Assembly: GCA_052273845.1 (NCBI GenBank)
Contig: DAVZHM010000053.1
Span: 1-13,473 of the forward strand
Reading direction: 5' to 3'
DNA length: 13,473 nucleotides
Source of the DNA: Fimenecus sp052273845
Lineage (GTDB): Bacteria; Bacillota; Clostridia; Oscillospirales; Acutalibacteraceae
Positions 5,851 to 11,915 of the stretch are shown here, one piece after another. The notes beneath the pieces are model-generated. The model was not told where the DNA came from and searched no databases. It saw nothing but the letters and a program-made list of their open reading frames with translations. A program made the translations under genes and the position numbers. The stretch's first letter is position 1. Each line of letters opens with the position of its first letter.

Positions 5851-7152
5851 TCAAAATGCGCTTTCGCAAAACCGTTCCCGAAACGCTTCGCACAGCGCAG
5901 GACGGAAATTCGGGTGCGCAATGGAAATCAGCGCACGGGCGCGCTCTTTCATTGTTCTGCCCTTTAATTGCGCGATGCCGAATTCGGTCACCACAAAATT
6001 GACATCGTTGCGTGTGGTGGTGACCGCCGAATGGTCGGTGATTTTCGCAACGATTTTGGAAATGCTGTTCTGCTTTGCGGTAGAGGGCAACGCGATAATC
6101 GACCGCCCACCGTGGCTCATGGTCGCACCGCGTACAAAATCCACCTGCCCGCCGACGCCTGAAAATTGGTGAATACCGATGGTATCCGACACGACTTGTC
6201 CCATCAAATCAATTTCAATGCAGGAATTGATAGACACCATATTGTCATTTTGCGCAATCACCAGCGGATGATTCACATATTCAATCGGATACATTTCCAC
6301 ATCCGGGTTGCCGCCGATATAATCAAACAGTTTTTGTGTGCCGAATGCAAATCCCAACACGGTTTTACCGTTGTGGATATTCTTTTTGCGGTTGTTAATC
6401 ACGCCGCTTTTGAGCAAATCGACCACGCCGTCGCCGACCATCTCGGAATGAAGCCCCAAATCCTTTTTATCTTTGAGCGCTTCGCAAATGGCGTTCGGAA
6501 TCCCGCCGATGCCGAGTTGCAAACAGTCGCCGTCATGCACCAAAGATGCGCAGTATTCACCGATTTTTCGCTCGGTTTCCGAAATCGGTGCGCTTTTCAC
6601 TTCGGGCAACGGCTCGTCACATTCCACAAAGCAGTCAATTTCGGTCACATGTTTTCGCGCCTTGCCGTAGGTGAACGGCATAAAGCGGTTGACCTGTGCG
6701 ATTTTCACATCGGCATAAGAAAGGGTGCTTTCTATGTAATCGGCATTTGTGCCGAGCGATACATAGCCGTCCTTATCGGGTGGGCTGACGGTCATAATCG
6801 CCACGCGTGGGCGAATGATTTCCCGAAGCACCATCGGAATTTCGTAAAAGTGACAAGTGGTAAACTCCGCCGTGCCGCCCGCAATCGCTTTGCGGTTGGA
6901 GCCCGATGCGAAAAAGGAATGGTAGGTAAAATGCCCGCGCATTTCGTCGAACACCCACGGGGTATCGCCGAGCATCAGCATATTGATGATTTCCACATTG
7001 TGAAATTGTTTATAAAGCGTTTGCAAAGCGCGCTCCACGCCGCGCGGCTCGCCGCACCCAAACGAAGTGACCACGCGGTCGCCGTCACGAATCTGCCCAA
7101 GCGCCCCTTCGGCGGACATACACCGTGCGCGGTATTCCCTTTCCCAATCCAT
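5851..7152 (-). CDS. Acetyl-CoA hydrolase/CoA-transferase family protein (4-hydroxybutyrate/butyryl-CoA transferase-like)
   Basis: The protein (433 residues) belongs to the family of 4-hydroxybutyrate CoA-transferase, butyryl-CoA:acetate CoA-transferase and acetyl-CoA hydrolase. These move CoA between carboxylic acids through a glutamyl-CoA thioester. Visible blocks are SPPDKDGYVSLG (123-134), LGIGGIPNAI (213-222), the probable catalytic Glu237 in DLGLHSEMVGDG (231-242), FSGVGGQVDFVRGA (330-343) and FVVTEFGIAQLKGRT (386-400). The length is typical. I chose the ATG at 7150-7152 (MDWEREY) because GGTGAG lies just upstream; an in-frame ATG four codons earlier and one at 7233 have no such site. 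Substrates cannot be fixed from sequence; butyrate or 4-hydroxybutyrate fermentation is plausible for this group. It is the first gene of a two-gene unit, with dyad symmetry immediately upstream. Confidence 0.9.
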   Translation of the reverse strand: MDWEREYRARCMSAEGALGQIRDGDRVVTSFGCGEPRGVERALQTLYKQFHNVEIINMLMLGDTPWVFDEMRGHFTYHSFFASGSNRKAIAGGTAEFTTCHFYEIPMVLREIIRPRVAIMTVSPPDKDGYVSLGTNADYIESTLSYADVKIAQVNRFMPFTYGKARKHVTEIDCFVECDEPLPEVKSAPISETERKIGEYCASLVHDGDCLQLGIGGIPNAICEALKDKKDLGLHSEMVGDGVVDLLKSGVINNRKKNIHNGKTVLGFAFGTQKLFDYIGGNPDVEMYPIEYVNHPLVIAQNDNMVSINSCIEIDLMGQVVSDTIGIHQFSGVGGQVDFVRGATMSHGGRSIIALPSTAKQNSISKIVAKITDHSAVTTTRNDVNFVVTEFGIAQLKGRTMKERARALISIAHPNFRPALCEAFRERFCESAF

Positions 7153-7156
7153 ACTT

Positions 7157-7162
7157 CTCACC
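7157..7162 (-). promoter_or_regulatory. Ribosome binding site deciding the CoA-transferase start
   Basis: The minus strand reads GGTGAG, then AAGT, then ATG (7152). The match is to the 3' half of the anti-SD target, so the effective spacing is normal. The alternative ATG at 7164 has only A/T-rich sequence before it. Confidence 0.55.
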
Positions 7163-7166
7163 ATTT

Positions 7167-7200
7167 TACAAATTTTGTAAATTTGTATGTTAATATACAA
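7167..7200 (-). promoter_or_regulatory. Overlapping dyads upstream of the CoA-transferase (candidate operator)
   Basis: Two inverted repeats share bases. The first is a perfect 9-bp dyad: tacaaattt (7167-7175), spacer tgt, aaatttgta (7179-7187). The second is ttgtat (7183-7188), spacer gttaat, atacaa (7195-7200), an 18-base site with TTGT...ACAA ends. That end pattern and length resemble Rex (NADH/NAD-sensing) sites, but the inner positions do not match well. They lie 15-48 bases before the start codon, where a repressor would act. No strong proximal promoter is evident, though TTGTAT (7200-7195) with CAAAAT (7177-7172) at 17 bases is possible. Confidence 0.5.
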
Positions 7201-7229
7201 TTCAAATGTGAACCGTCTATTAACTTGGC

Positions 7230-7285
7230 ACAAAAACCCGCTCTCAAAACAGAAAACTTGGTCTGTTTTACAAGGGGATTTTTGT
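7230..7285. other. Two-tier stem-loop in the intergenic region
   Basis: An outer stem of 10 bp (acaaaaaccc at 7230-7239 with 7275-7285, one bulged A at 7278) encloses an inner perfect 8-bp stem (aaaacaga at 7246-7253 with tctgtttt at 7262-7269, 8-base loop). It is not a plain terminator, since no T-run follows on either strand. It could be a leader structure of the minus-strand CoA-transferase mRNA or the body of a + strand small RNA. I match it to no known riboswitch class. Confidence 0.45.
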
Positions 7286-7292
7286 CAGATTT

Positions 7293-7331
7293 GTAGAAAT
7301 TCGGACGAAAAGGCAACTTCTACGATTTTTT
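7293..7331 (+). terminator. Possible T-run hairpin terminator (+ strand)
   Basis: gtagaa (7293-7298) pairs with ttctac (7317-7322). The loop holds a small ttc/gaa hairpin, and gattttttt follows. Stem stability is modest. If real, it would end a short + strand transcript covering the two-tier stem-loop at 7230-7285. Confidence 0.35.
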
Positions 7332-7357
7332 TCTTTCTTTTAAAGAAAAATAAGTGT

Positions 7358-7387
7358 ATAATATTTATTCTGTTGCGCGCAGGTAAA
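7358..7387 (-). promoter_or_regulatory. Candidate distal promoter for the CoA-transferase operon
   Basis: On the minus strand: -35 TTTACC (7387-7382), 18-base spacer, -10 TATTAT (7363-7358). If used, it gives a leader of about 200 bases containing the two-tier stem-loop and the dyads. The same bases give a perfect TATAAT on the + strand (7357-7362), but without a good -35. Confidence 0.3.
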
Positions 7388-7496
7388 ATCCCCCCCTGTG
7401 TGCGTCGCGGTCGCCGCCCTTACGCGTAAAATCTAATTCGTGCTTGTAGGGGCGCATATCCCTGCGCTATGGAAATTGCCCGCTTCCGATGGGAAG
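7374..7496. repeat. GC-rich stretch of small hairpins, possible decayed intergenic repeat
   Basis: This gene-free stretch differs from the A/T-rich sequence beside it. It holds a stem of gcgcgcagg with cctgtgtgc (about 7374-7404, G-U pairs), the palindrome ttacgcgtaa (7420-7429), gcgca/tgcgc (7452-7456, 7463-7467) and cttcc/ggaag (7483-7487, 7492-7496). The phrase tgtaggggcg resembles the start of dispersed repeats seen in gut Clostridia, as far as I recall. No protein or RNA gene is recognised. Confidence 0.3.
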
Positions 7497-7512
7497 ATAT
7501 TTGCTTTATACA

Positions 7513-7552
7513 GTATAAAAACGGTTCGTACATTTTTGTGTACGAACCGTTT
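7513..7552 (-). terminator. Intrinsic terminator after rqcP
   Basis: Perfect 13-bp stem aaacggttcgtac (7519-7531) with gtacgaaccgttt (7540-7552). On the minus strand it runs into a T-tract (tttttatac). No T-run follows on the + strand, so the minus orientation is favoured. It lies about 80 bases past the rqcP stop and closes the flippase-mazG-HU-rqcP operon. Confidence 0.85.
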
Positions 7553-7630
7553 CGCGTAGAAATAGAATTTTTCTGTCACAAAATCGTTTTAGAGATGTTG
7601 TACGCACAAACAAATCTTTCCGTGTCTCCA

Positions 7631-7876
7631 TCATTCGGTCAATTCTTGATACATCTTCCCCGCGGACTCTTTGGTGGCGTACTCTGTCACCTCAAGCACC
7701 TCGTATTTTTTGACGTTGCCGCCAAAGGTAAGGGCAATCACATCGCCGACCTTCACTTCATACGAAGCGCGTGCCGTTTTGCCGTTGACCTCGGCGTGTT
7801 TTGCGTCGCAGATTTCGTTGGCAACCGTGCGGCGTTTGACAATACGGGAAACTTTCAAGTATTTATCAAGTCTCAT
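7631..7876 (-). CDS. rqcP: S4-domain RNA-binding protein RqcP (YabO)
   Basis: A single S4 RNA-binding domain occupies nearly all of this 81-residue protein: MRLDKYLKVSRIVKRRTVAN (1-20), then DAKHAEVNGKTA (24-35) and YEVKVGDVIAL (39-49). This is the RqcP/YabO/Hsp15-like family. In Bacillus RqcP binds stalled 50S subunits with RqcH and promotes C-terminal alanine-tail synthesis in ribosome quality control. The RNA-binding start (RLDKYL) and the location downstream of mazG, as yabO follows yabN in Bacillus, support this assignment. AGGAG lies seven bases before the ATG. A terminator between HU and this gene probably lowers its expression relative to HU; its own terminator follows. The partner RqcH is not in the window. 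Confidence 0.88.
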   Translation of the reverse strand: MRLDKYLKVSRIVKRRTVANEICDAKHAEVNGKTARASYEVKVGDVIALTFGGNVKKYEVLEVTEYATKESAGKMYQELTE

Positions 7877-7887
7877 GGTTTTCTCCT

Positions 7888-7923
7888 AAAAGAAAAGCAG
7901 GGGGAATATGCGTTTCCCCCTGC
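7888..7923 (-). terminator. Intercistronic terminator/attenuator between HU and rqcP
   Basis: Perfect 10-bp GC-rich stem gcagggggaa (7897-7906) with ttccccctgc (7914-7923), 7-base loop. On the minus strand it is followed by ttttctttt (7896-7888). It lies 18 bases past the HU stop. The rqcP Shine-Dalgarno lies directly beyond the T-tract, so rqcP likely depends on readthrough. Confidence 0.85.
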
Positions 7924-7941
7924 CGAAAGTTTGAAAATAAC

Positions 7942-8214
7942 TTATTTCACAATGTCTTTCAGAGCTTTGCCTGCTTTGAAAGCGGGAACTTTGGAAGCAG
8001 CGATGGTCATGGATTCGCCGGTCTTGGGGTTGCGACCCTGTTTTGCAGCGCGTTCACGAACTTCAAAAGTACCGAAGCCGATGAGCTGAACCTTTTCCCC
8101 TTTTTTGAGTTCTGCAGAGATTGCATCAAAGGTAGCTGCGACTGCTGCGTCTGCATCTTTCTTGGAAAGGCCTGCTTTTTCTGCAACTGCTGCGATGAGT
8201 TCTGTCTTATTCAT
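7942..8214 (-). CDS. hup: HU family DNA-binding protein
   Basis: HU is the abundant histone-like protein that bends and wraps DNA as a dimer on the nucleoid. The 90-residue length is exact for the family. Typical blocks are MNKTELI (1-7), the dimer helices (about 3-38), GFGTFEVRERAAKQGRNP (46-63) and the DNA-binding beta arm ending in PKTGE, with Pro63 at the intercalating position and PAFKAGKALKDIV at the end. A GGAGG box precedes the ATG by eight bases. It sits between mazG (47-base gap) and rqcP and has a strong terminator right after it, which fits a highly expressed gene. Insertion of HU between mazG and the S4 gene is a feature of many Clostridia; Bacillus lacks it there. No clear own promoter was found in the short upstream gap. 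Confidence 0.97.
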   Translation of the reverse strand: MNKTELIAAVAEKAGLSKKDADAAVAATFDAISAELKKGEKVQLIGFGTFEVRERAAKQGRNPKTGESMTIAASKVPAFKAGKALKDIVK

Positions 8215-8261
8215 TTTGTTTTCCTCCGTTTTTTTTGATATATCTCCAAACGGCTTTGCCG

Positions 8262-9074
8262 TTAAGATTCTGTGTGATGTGCTTCTTTTACTTCATCCCA
8301 AAGGCGGTCAAGTGTTTCTAAAGATTCATTTTCCATAGAAATGCCGCGTTCTTTTGCAAGCGCTTCCACCTTTGTAAACCGCGCTTGGAACTTGTCCGTT
8401 GCGGCAGTCAAGGCTTCTTCGGGGTCTATGTGCAGTTTTCTTGCAACATTGACTGCCGAAAACAGCAAATCGCCGAGTTCTTCAAACATATTTTCCCGGT
8501 CGCCTTTTTCAACGGCTTCCAGCAATTCCGCTTGCTCCTCGGGGAGTTTTTGCAATGCGCCGTCTGCATCTTCCCAATCAAAGCCAACCTTTGCCGCCTG
8601 ACTTTGGATTTTGTCGGCGCGCATTAAGGCGGGAAGTTCACGGGGTACGGACTGCATTTTGTCCGCCGTGGTTTTGCGCTGTTTTTTATCGGACTTAATT
8701 TTATCCCAATTCACGAGGACCTCAGCCGCGTTTTGCACCGAGACATCGCCGAACACATGCGGATGCCGTTCAATCAATTTTTTACAAACGCCGTCGGCAA
8801 CATCGGAAAAATCGAAAACCTGTTTTTCCGCCTCCATCTGTGCGTGAAAGACGACCTGCATTAACACATCGCCCAATTCCTCGCACAAAAGATGACTGTC
8901 CTTTTTATTGATGGCTTCAATCGCCTCGTAAGTTTCCTCAATGAAATTTTTGCGAATGGACTCGTGGGTTTGTTCCCTGTCCCACGGGCAACCGTTTTCG
9001 GAACGGAGTATCCGCATAATTTCCACAAGGTCGTCTACATTGTATTTTTGTTTGAAATCAAAGTGTGGTTTCAT
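8262..9074 (-). CDS. mazG: Nucleoside triphosphate pyrophosphohydrolase MazG
   Basis: MazG hydrolyses (d)NTPs to the monophosphate and pyrophosphate, removing aberrant nucleotides and affecting ppGpp levels. The 270-residue protein has the tandem all-alpha domains. The first carries NGCPWDREQTHESI (27-40), EETYE with Glu46, Glu47 and Glu50, and EELGD with Glu65, Glu66 and Asp69. The second carries EEQAELLEA (179-187) and EELGD with Glu198, Glu199 and Asp202. These are the Mg-binding ExxE...ExxD sets. It is the E. coli-length form and lacks the N-terminal methylase-like domain fused in Bacillus YabN. The ATG at 9074 has only a distant GGGAAG upstream, 22 bases after the flippase stop, so coupled translation is likely. 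Confidence 0.96.
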   Translation of the reverse strand: MKPHFDFKQKYNVDDLVEIMRILRSENGCPWDREQTHESIRKNFIEETYEAIEAINKKDSHLLCEELGDVLMQVVFHAQMEAEKQVFDFSDVADGVCKKLIERHPHVFGDVSVQNAAEVLVNWDKIKSDKKQRKTTADKMQSVPRELPALMRADKIQSQAAKVGFDWEDADGALQKLPEEQAELLEAVEKGDRENMFEELGDLLFSAVNVARKLHIDPEEALTAATDKFQARFTKVEALAKERGISMENESLETLDRLWDEVKEAHHTES

Positions 9075-9096
9075 ACTACAATCATCTTCCCTTATT

Positions 9097-10899
9097 TTAC
9101 TCTAAAAATCCATATTTTGCAAGCATTTTAGCGATTTTTTCACCTTTCGGGAGCATATTTATATCATCTTTGGCAATCCCACCGACCAAAAGCATTGAAA
9201 TTCCGTAAACCAAAACGGCGAAAACAATGGCAATCGCACAGGCGATGATATTGGTAAGCGAAAGTGCCCCGCGTGACAAATCAGGCAAAATGTTAGAAAA
9301 CAGCCCGTAACTTGTATATCCCGCCACGCCGCAAAGCACACTGCAAATGAGCGGTTTTACAAACACAGACATCCCATTGATGCGCACCTTCGTGGTGCGA
9401 ATAAGCGCGATATAGTTGTAAATCACGATGATGGTATAGCAAATCACCGTGCCGAACACCGCACCGTTGATGTTGAAACGCGGTATGCCGATGAAGATAT
9501 AGTTGGCAACAACTTTCGCCACCGCGCCGACGGTCAGCGAGCGCAAAGGCACCGAGGGTTTGCCGAGCGCCTGCAACATATTGGTCATCGGCTGAGAAAG
9601 CGAAATCAGGAATATGGTATAGCCGTAAGCCGCCATAATCGGGGCGGCAATCGGAATGGCCGAAGCCGATTTGCCCGTTTGATACATCATATCGAGTATC
9701 GGCGTCGCAAGCACGCCCATGCCGATGCCCGCGGGCAGAGAAATCATTAAGGTAACGCGCAAAACGGATTCTATGGAGATTTTGACGATTTTCTTGTCTT
9801 TGACCGCCCACGCCGCCGAAAGCGCGGGAATGGCGCTGACGCCCAAAGTCATGGTGATGGACGGAATCAAATTCTTGAAATCCAATGACATCGTATACGC
9901 GCCGTACAGATATTTCGCAATATCCTCATCTAAAATCTGCGAGGCGGCAAGCGATTCGCCGTACACAGAATGGATATAATCCAAATTCGACATAATCATC
10001 GTATCCAAACGGTTTTGCACGGTGATGGAGTCAATGAGGTTGGTCACGCTGAACACAAGAGAAGACGCGACAACGGGGATTGCAATGGACATTAAAGTTT
10101 TGGCAATTGCCGACCCCGCAAGCGGTTTCGGGGAATTGACCAATTCCTCACGCGTGATGCCGTCGCCTTTCACTTTATATAAAATCATCATATAGACCAT
10201 ACCGACCACGGTACCGACCGTCACGCCGATTGCCGCACCTGCCGCGGCGTAGGGGTAAATTGCGCTCATCGCCTCGGCTTCGCTCGTCACGGTCTGCCCG
10301 TAAACAGGTAAGCCTGCATCAAAGCGCGAAAGGCCGTACTGTATGGCGATTTTGGCGCACGCAAGCCCCGCAATCACCTTGCCGACGGCTTCCCATACCT
10401 CGGACATCGCCGTGGGTGTCATATTGCGCAGTCCGTTGTAATAGCCACGGTAAATCGACATAATACAGCAGAAGAGAATAGACGGTGTGATGGCAATAAT
10501 CGCAGGAATAGCCTCTAAGTTTTTGGCAAGATATGCATACGGGTACGCAAGCCCGAGCATCAATGCCGTGCCGACGGCGCCCGTAATCAAGAACAGGCGC
10601 GCGGCAACCTTGAAAATCTGTTTTACATCGCGAAAGCGGCCCAAAGCAACCTGTTGCGATACCATTTTGGAAACCGCCACGGGCAAACCCGCCATGGATA
10701 CGGTATAAATCGGGATATATAAGTTATATGCCGAGTCAAAACAGCCGCGCCCAACAGCGCCGACCATATTAGAAATCGGAATTTTATACAGAATTCCGAT
10801 GATTTTGACAATAATCGTTGCCGCCGCCAACACCATGGCGCCGTTTAACAGCGATTGACTTTTTCGTTTTTTCTGCGCCAAAATCAATTTCACTCCCAT
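9097..10899 (-). CDS. Lipid II/oligosaccharide flippase-like membrane protein, SpoVB/YabM type (MOP superfamily)
   Basis: An integral membrane protein of about 600 residues with some 14 hydrophobic segments, as in the polysaccharide transport/MurJ branch of the MOP exporters, which flip lipid-linked sugars across the membrane. Typical blocks are SQSLLNGAMVLAAATIIVKI (14-33) followed by GILYKIPIS, then YNLYIPIYTVSMAGLPVAVS near 58-77 and YRGYYNGLRNMTPTAMSE near 150-167. The position before mazG and the S4 gene equals that of yabM in Bacillus, a SpoVB paralogue. The start is uncertain: ATG 10899 has no Shine-Dalgarno and would leave a leader of only about 17 bases. GGGAGT (10897-10892) instead lies inside the frame and could serve TTG codons at 10887 or 10881, giving the short KKRKSQSLL-type N-terminus common in the family. 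Cell wall or spore-cortex use cannot be separated here. Confidence 0.9.
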   Translation of the reverse strand: MGVKLILAQKKRKSQSLLNGAMVLAAATIIVKIIGILYKIPISNMVGAVGRGCFDSAYNLYIPIYTVSMAGLPVAVSKMVSQQVALGRFRDVKQIFKVAARLFLITGAVGTALMLGLAYPYAYLAKNLEAIPAIIAITPSILFCCIMSIYRGYYNGLRNMTPTAMSEVWEAVGKVIAGLACAKIAIQYGLSRFDAGLPVYGQTVTSEAEAMSAIYPYAAAGAAIGVTVGTVVGMVYMMILYKVKGDGITREELVNSPKPLAGSAIAKTLMSIAIPVVASSLVFSVTNLIDSITVQNRLDTMIMSNLDYIHSVYGESLAASQILDEDIAKYLYGAYTMSLDFKNLIPSITMTLGVSAIPALSAAWAVKDKKIVKISIESVLRVTLMISLPAGIGMGVLATPILDMMYQTGKSASAIPIAAPIMAAYGYTIFLISLSQPMTNMLQALGKPSVPLRSLTVGAVAKVVANYIFIGIPRFNINGAVFGTVICYTIIVIYNYIALIRTTKVRINGMSVFVKPLICSVLCGVAGYTSYGLFSNILPDLSRGALSLTNIIACAIAIVFAVLVYGISMLLVGGIAKDDINMLPKGEKIAKMLAKYGFLE

Positions 10900-10922
10900 T
10901 CTGCCGTTTTACAGCGAAATAC

Positions 10923-10952
10923 AGAATACCATTGAAAAGGGTCTTATGTCAA
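10923..10952 (-). promoter_or_regulatory. Sigma-A promoter of the flippase-mazG-HU-rqcP operon
   Basis: On the minus strand: consensus -35 TTGACA (10952-10947), 18-base spacer, -10 TATTCT (10928-10923). The TGA within the -35 box is the stop codon of the upstream kinase gene (10951-10949), so the promoter begins in the end of that gene. Start of transcription is expected near 10916. Confidence 0.75.
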
Positions 10953-11899
10953 TCCGTATTTTGCGAAAGCCCCGCCGCCCCTAAAAACTCACGCAGCAAC
11001 GAGTCCTCGGGGATAAGTGATGCAGAAATCGGCACAAACTGCCGCAGTGCCGCGCAAAGCTCCTGTGCATCCTTTTTCTGTTCCCCGTGCAGTTCGGCGC
11101 CCGCAAGCATTGCAAGGCAAGTGTCCCGAAACACGCACGGCGCGCTCAAATGCACGGAATTGATTTTCACATCGGCAAGGTCGCGGAAAGGAAAGAGGTA
11201 TTTGTCCTCCCCTTTATGCACGTTTTCCCACAAATTATAGGTGTTTTCCACCGAACTTGCGCGGAACAGATAGTCACGCGTCATTCTGCGCAAAAAGCGG
11301 AGATTGCGTTTGTTCAACACAATTTTGCCCCGTTCATTATATATGCGCGAGGACACGCTGATATAGATTTTCAAAAGATTTTTCTGCGGCAGGGCATCGG
11401 TGATAATCGGATTTAACGCGTGCAAGCCCTCGACCACCACAGCGTCCTGCGCGCCGAGGGTAACGGTGCGCACAGAAGCACTTCGTTTGCCCGTGGTAAA
11501 ATCGAAAATCGGCAAATCGGTGCTTTCGCCCGACAAAAGTCGGCACATGGTTTCGGCGAACTTCGGCAAATCCAAAGCGTACACCGTTTCAAAATCGGGT
11601 TTGCCGGTTTCGTCAAGCGGAATTTGGTCGCGGTCAAGATAGAAATCGTCGAGCGACACCACATAAGTCTGCATACCGCGGCGAATACATTTTTCCGCGA
11701 TTTTGTTGGCGGTGGTGGTTTTGCCTGAAGCCGAAGGGCCGGCGAGCATCACGATTTCGCGTCCGTCATCGGCGGCAATACGCGCGGTGATGTCATTTAA
11801 AATATTGTCGAACCGCATTTCACTGCGGCGCACAAGTTCCTGCGGGTCGTTTTCAGCCAAATCGTTGATATATTCGATATAGTTGTTGATGTTCGACAT
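10949..11899 (-). CDS. Uridine kinase-like P-loop nucleoside kinase
   Basis: A P-loop NTPase of the uridine kinase/phosphoribulokinase family (316 residues). Visible are the Walker A loop GPSASGKT (54-61), SLDDFYLDRDQIP (82-94), PDFETVYALDL (101-111), VVEGLHALNP (155-164) and an Arg-rich lid RRMTRDYLFR (204-213). This layout supports phosphorylation of a nucleoside or similar hydroxyl substrate in the cytosol, but the substrate is not proven. The longer clostridial homologues carry an N-terminal TGS/threonyl-tRNA-synthetase-like region; here only about 45 helical residues precede the P-loop. I chose ATG 11899 (MSNINNYIEY). The in-frame ATG at 12025 would overlap hemZ by over 100 bases and yields an unlikely basic leader. 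The RBS is weak (AAGAG), and the gene follows hemZ by 16 bases, probably one transcript. Confidence 0.87.
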   Translation of the reverse strand: MSNINNYIEYINDLAENDPQELVRRSEMRFDNILNDITARIAADDGREIVMLAGPSASGKTTTANKIAEKCIRRGMQTYVVSLDDFYLDRDQIPLDETGKPDFETVYALDLPKFAETMCRLLSGESTDLPIFDFTTGKRSASVRTVTLGAQDAVVVEGLHALNPIITDALPQKNLLKIYISVSSRIYNERGKIVLNKRNLRFLRRMTRDYLFRASSVENTYNLWENVHKGEDKYLFPFRDLADVKINSVHLSAPCVFRDTCLAMLAGAELHGEQKKDAQELCAALRQFVPISASLIPEDSLLREFLGAAGLSQNTD

Positions 11900-11915
11900 A
11901 AAACCGCTCTTTTCT

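Noticed and set aside
7183..7200. A firm Rex operator call for the TTGT...ACAA dyad.
   Set aside because: Only the ends and total length agree with the Rex consensus; the inner positions do not, so it is kept as an unassigned candidate operator.
6166..7296. A 376-codon + strand frame opposite the CoA-transferase.
   Set aside because: It is a mirror frame, His/Ile/Phe-rich without domains, and it runs across the upstream dyads and stem-loop.
7153..7630. A possible tRNA, 6S RNA or known riboswitch in the largest gene-free gap.
   Set aside because: I found no cloverleaf, no 6S-like long bulged duplex and no conserved riboswitch core; only the local stems reported separately.
7469..8089. A 206-codon + strand frame over the rqcP terminator, rqcP and HU.
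   Set aside because: It reads through two minus-strand terminator hairpins and two conserved genes, and has no Shine-Dalgarno.
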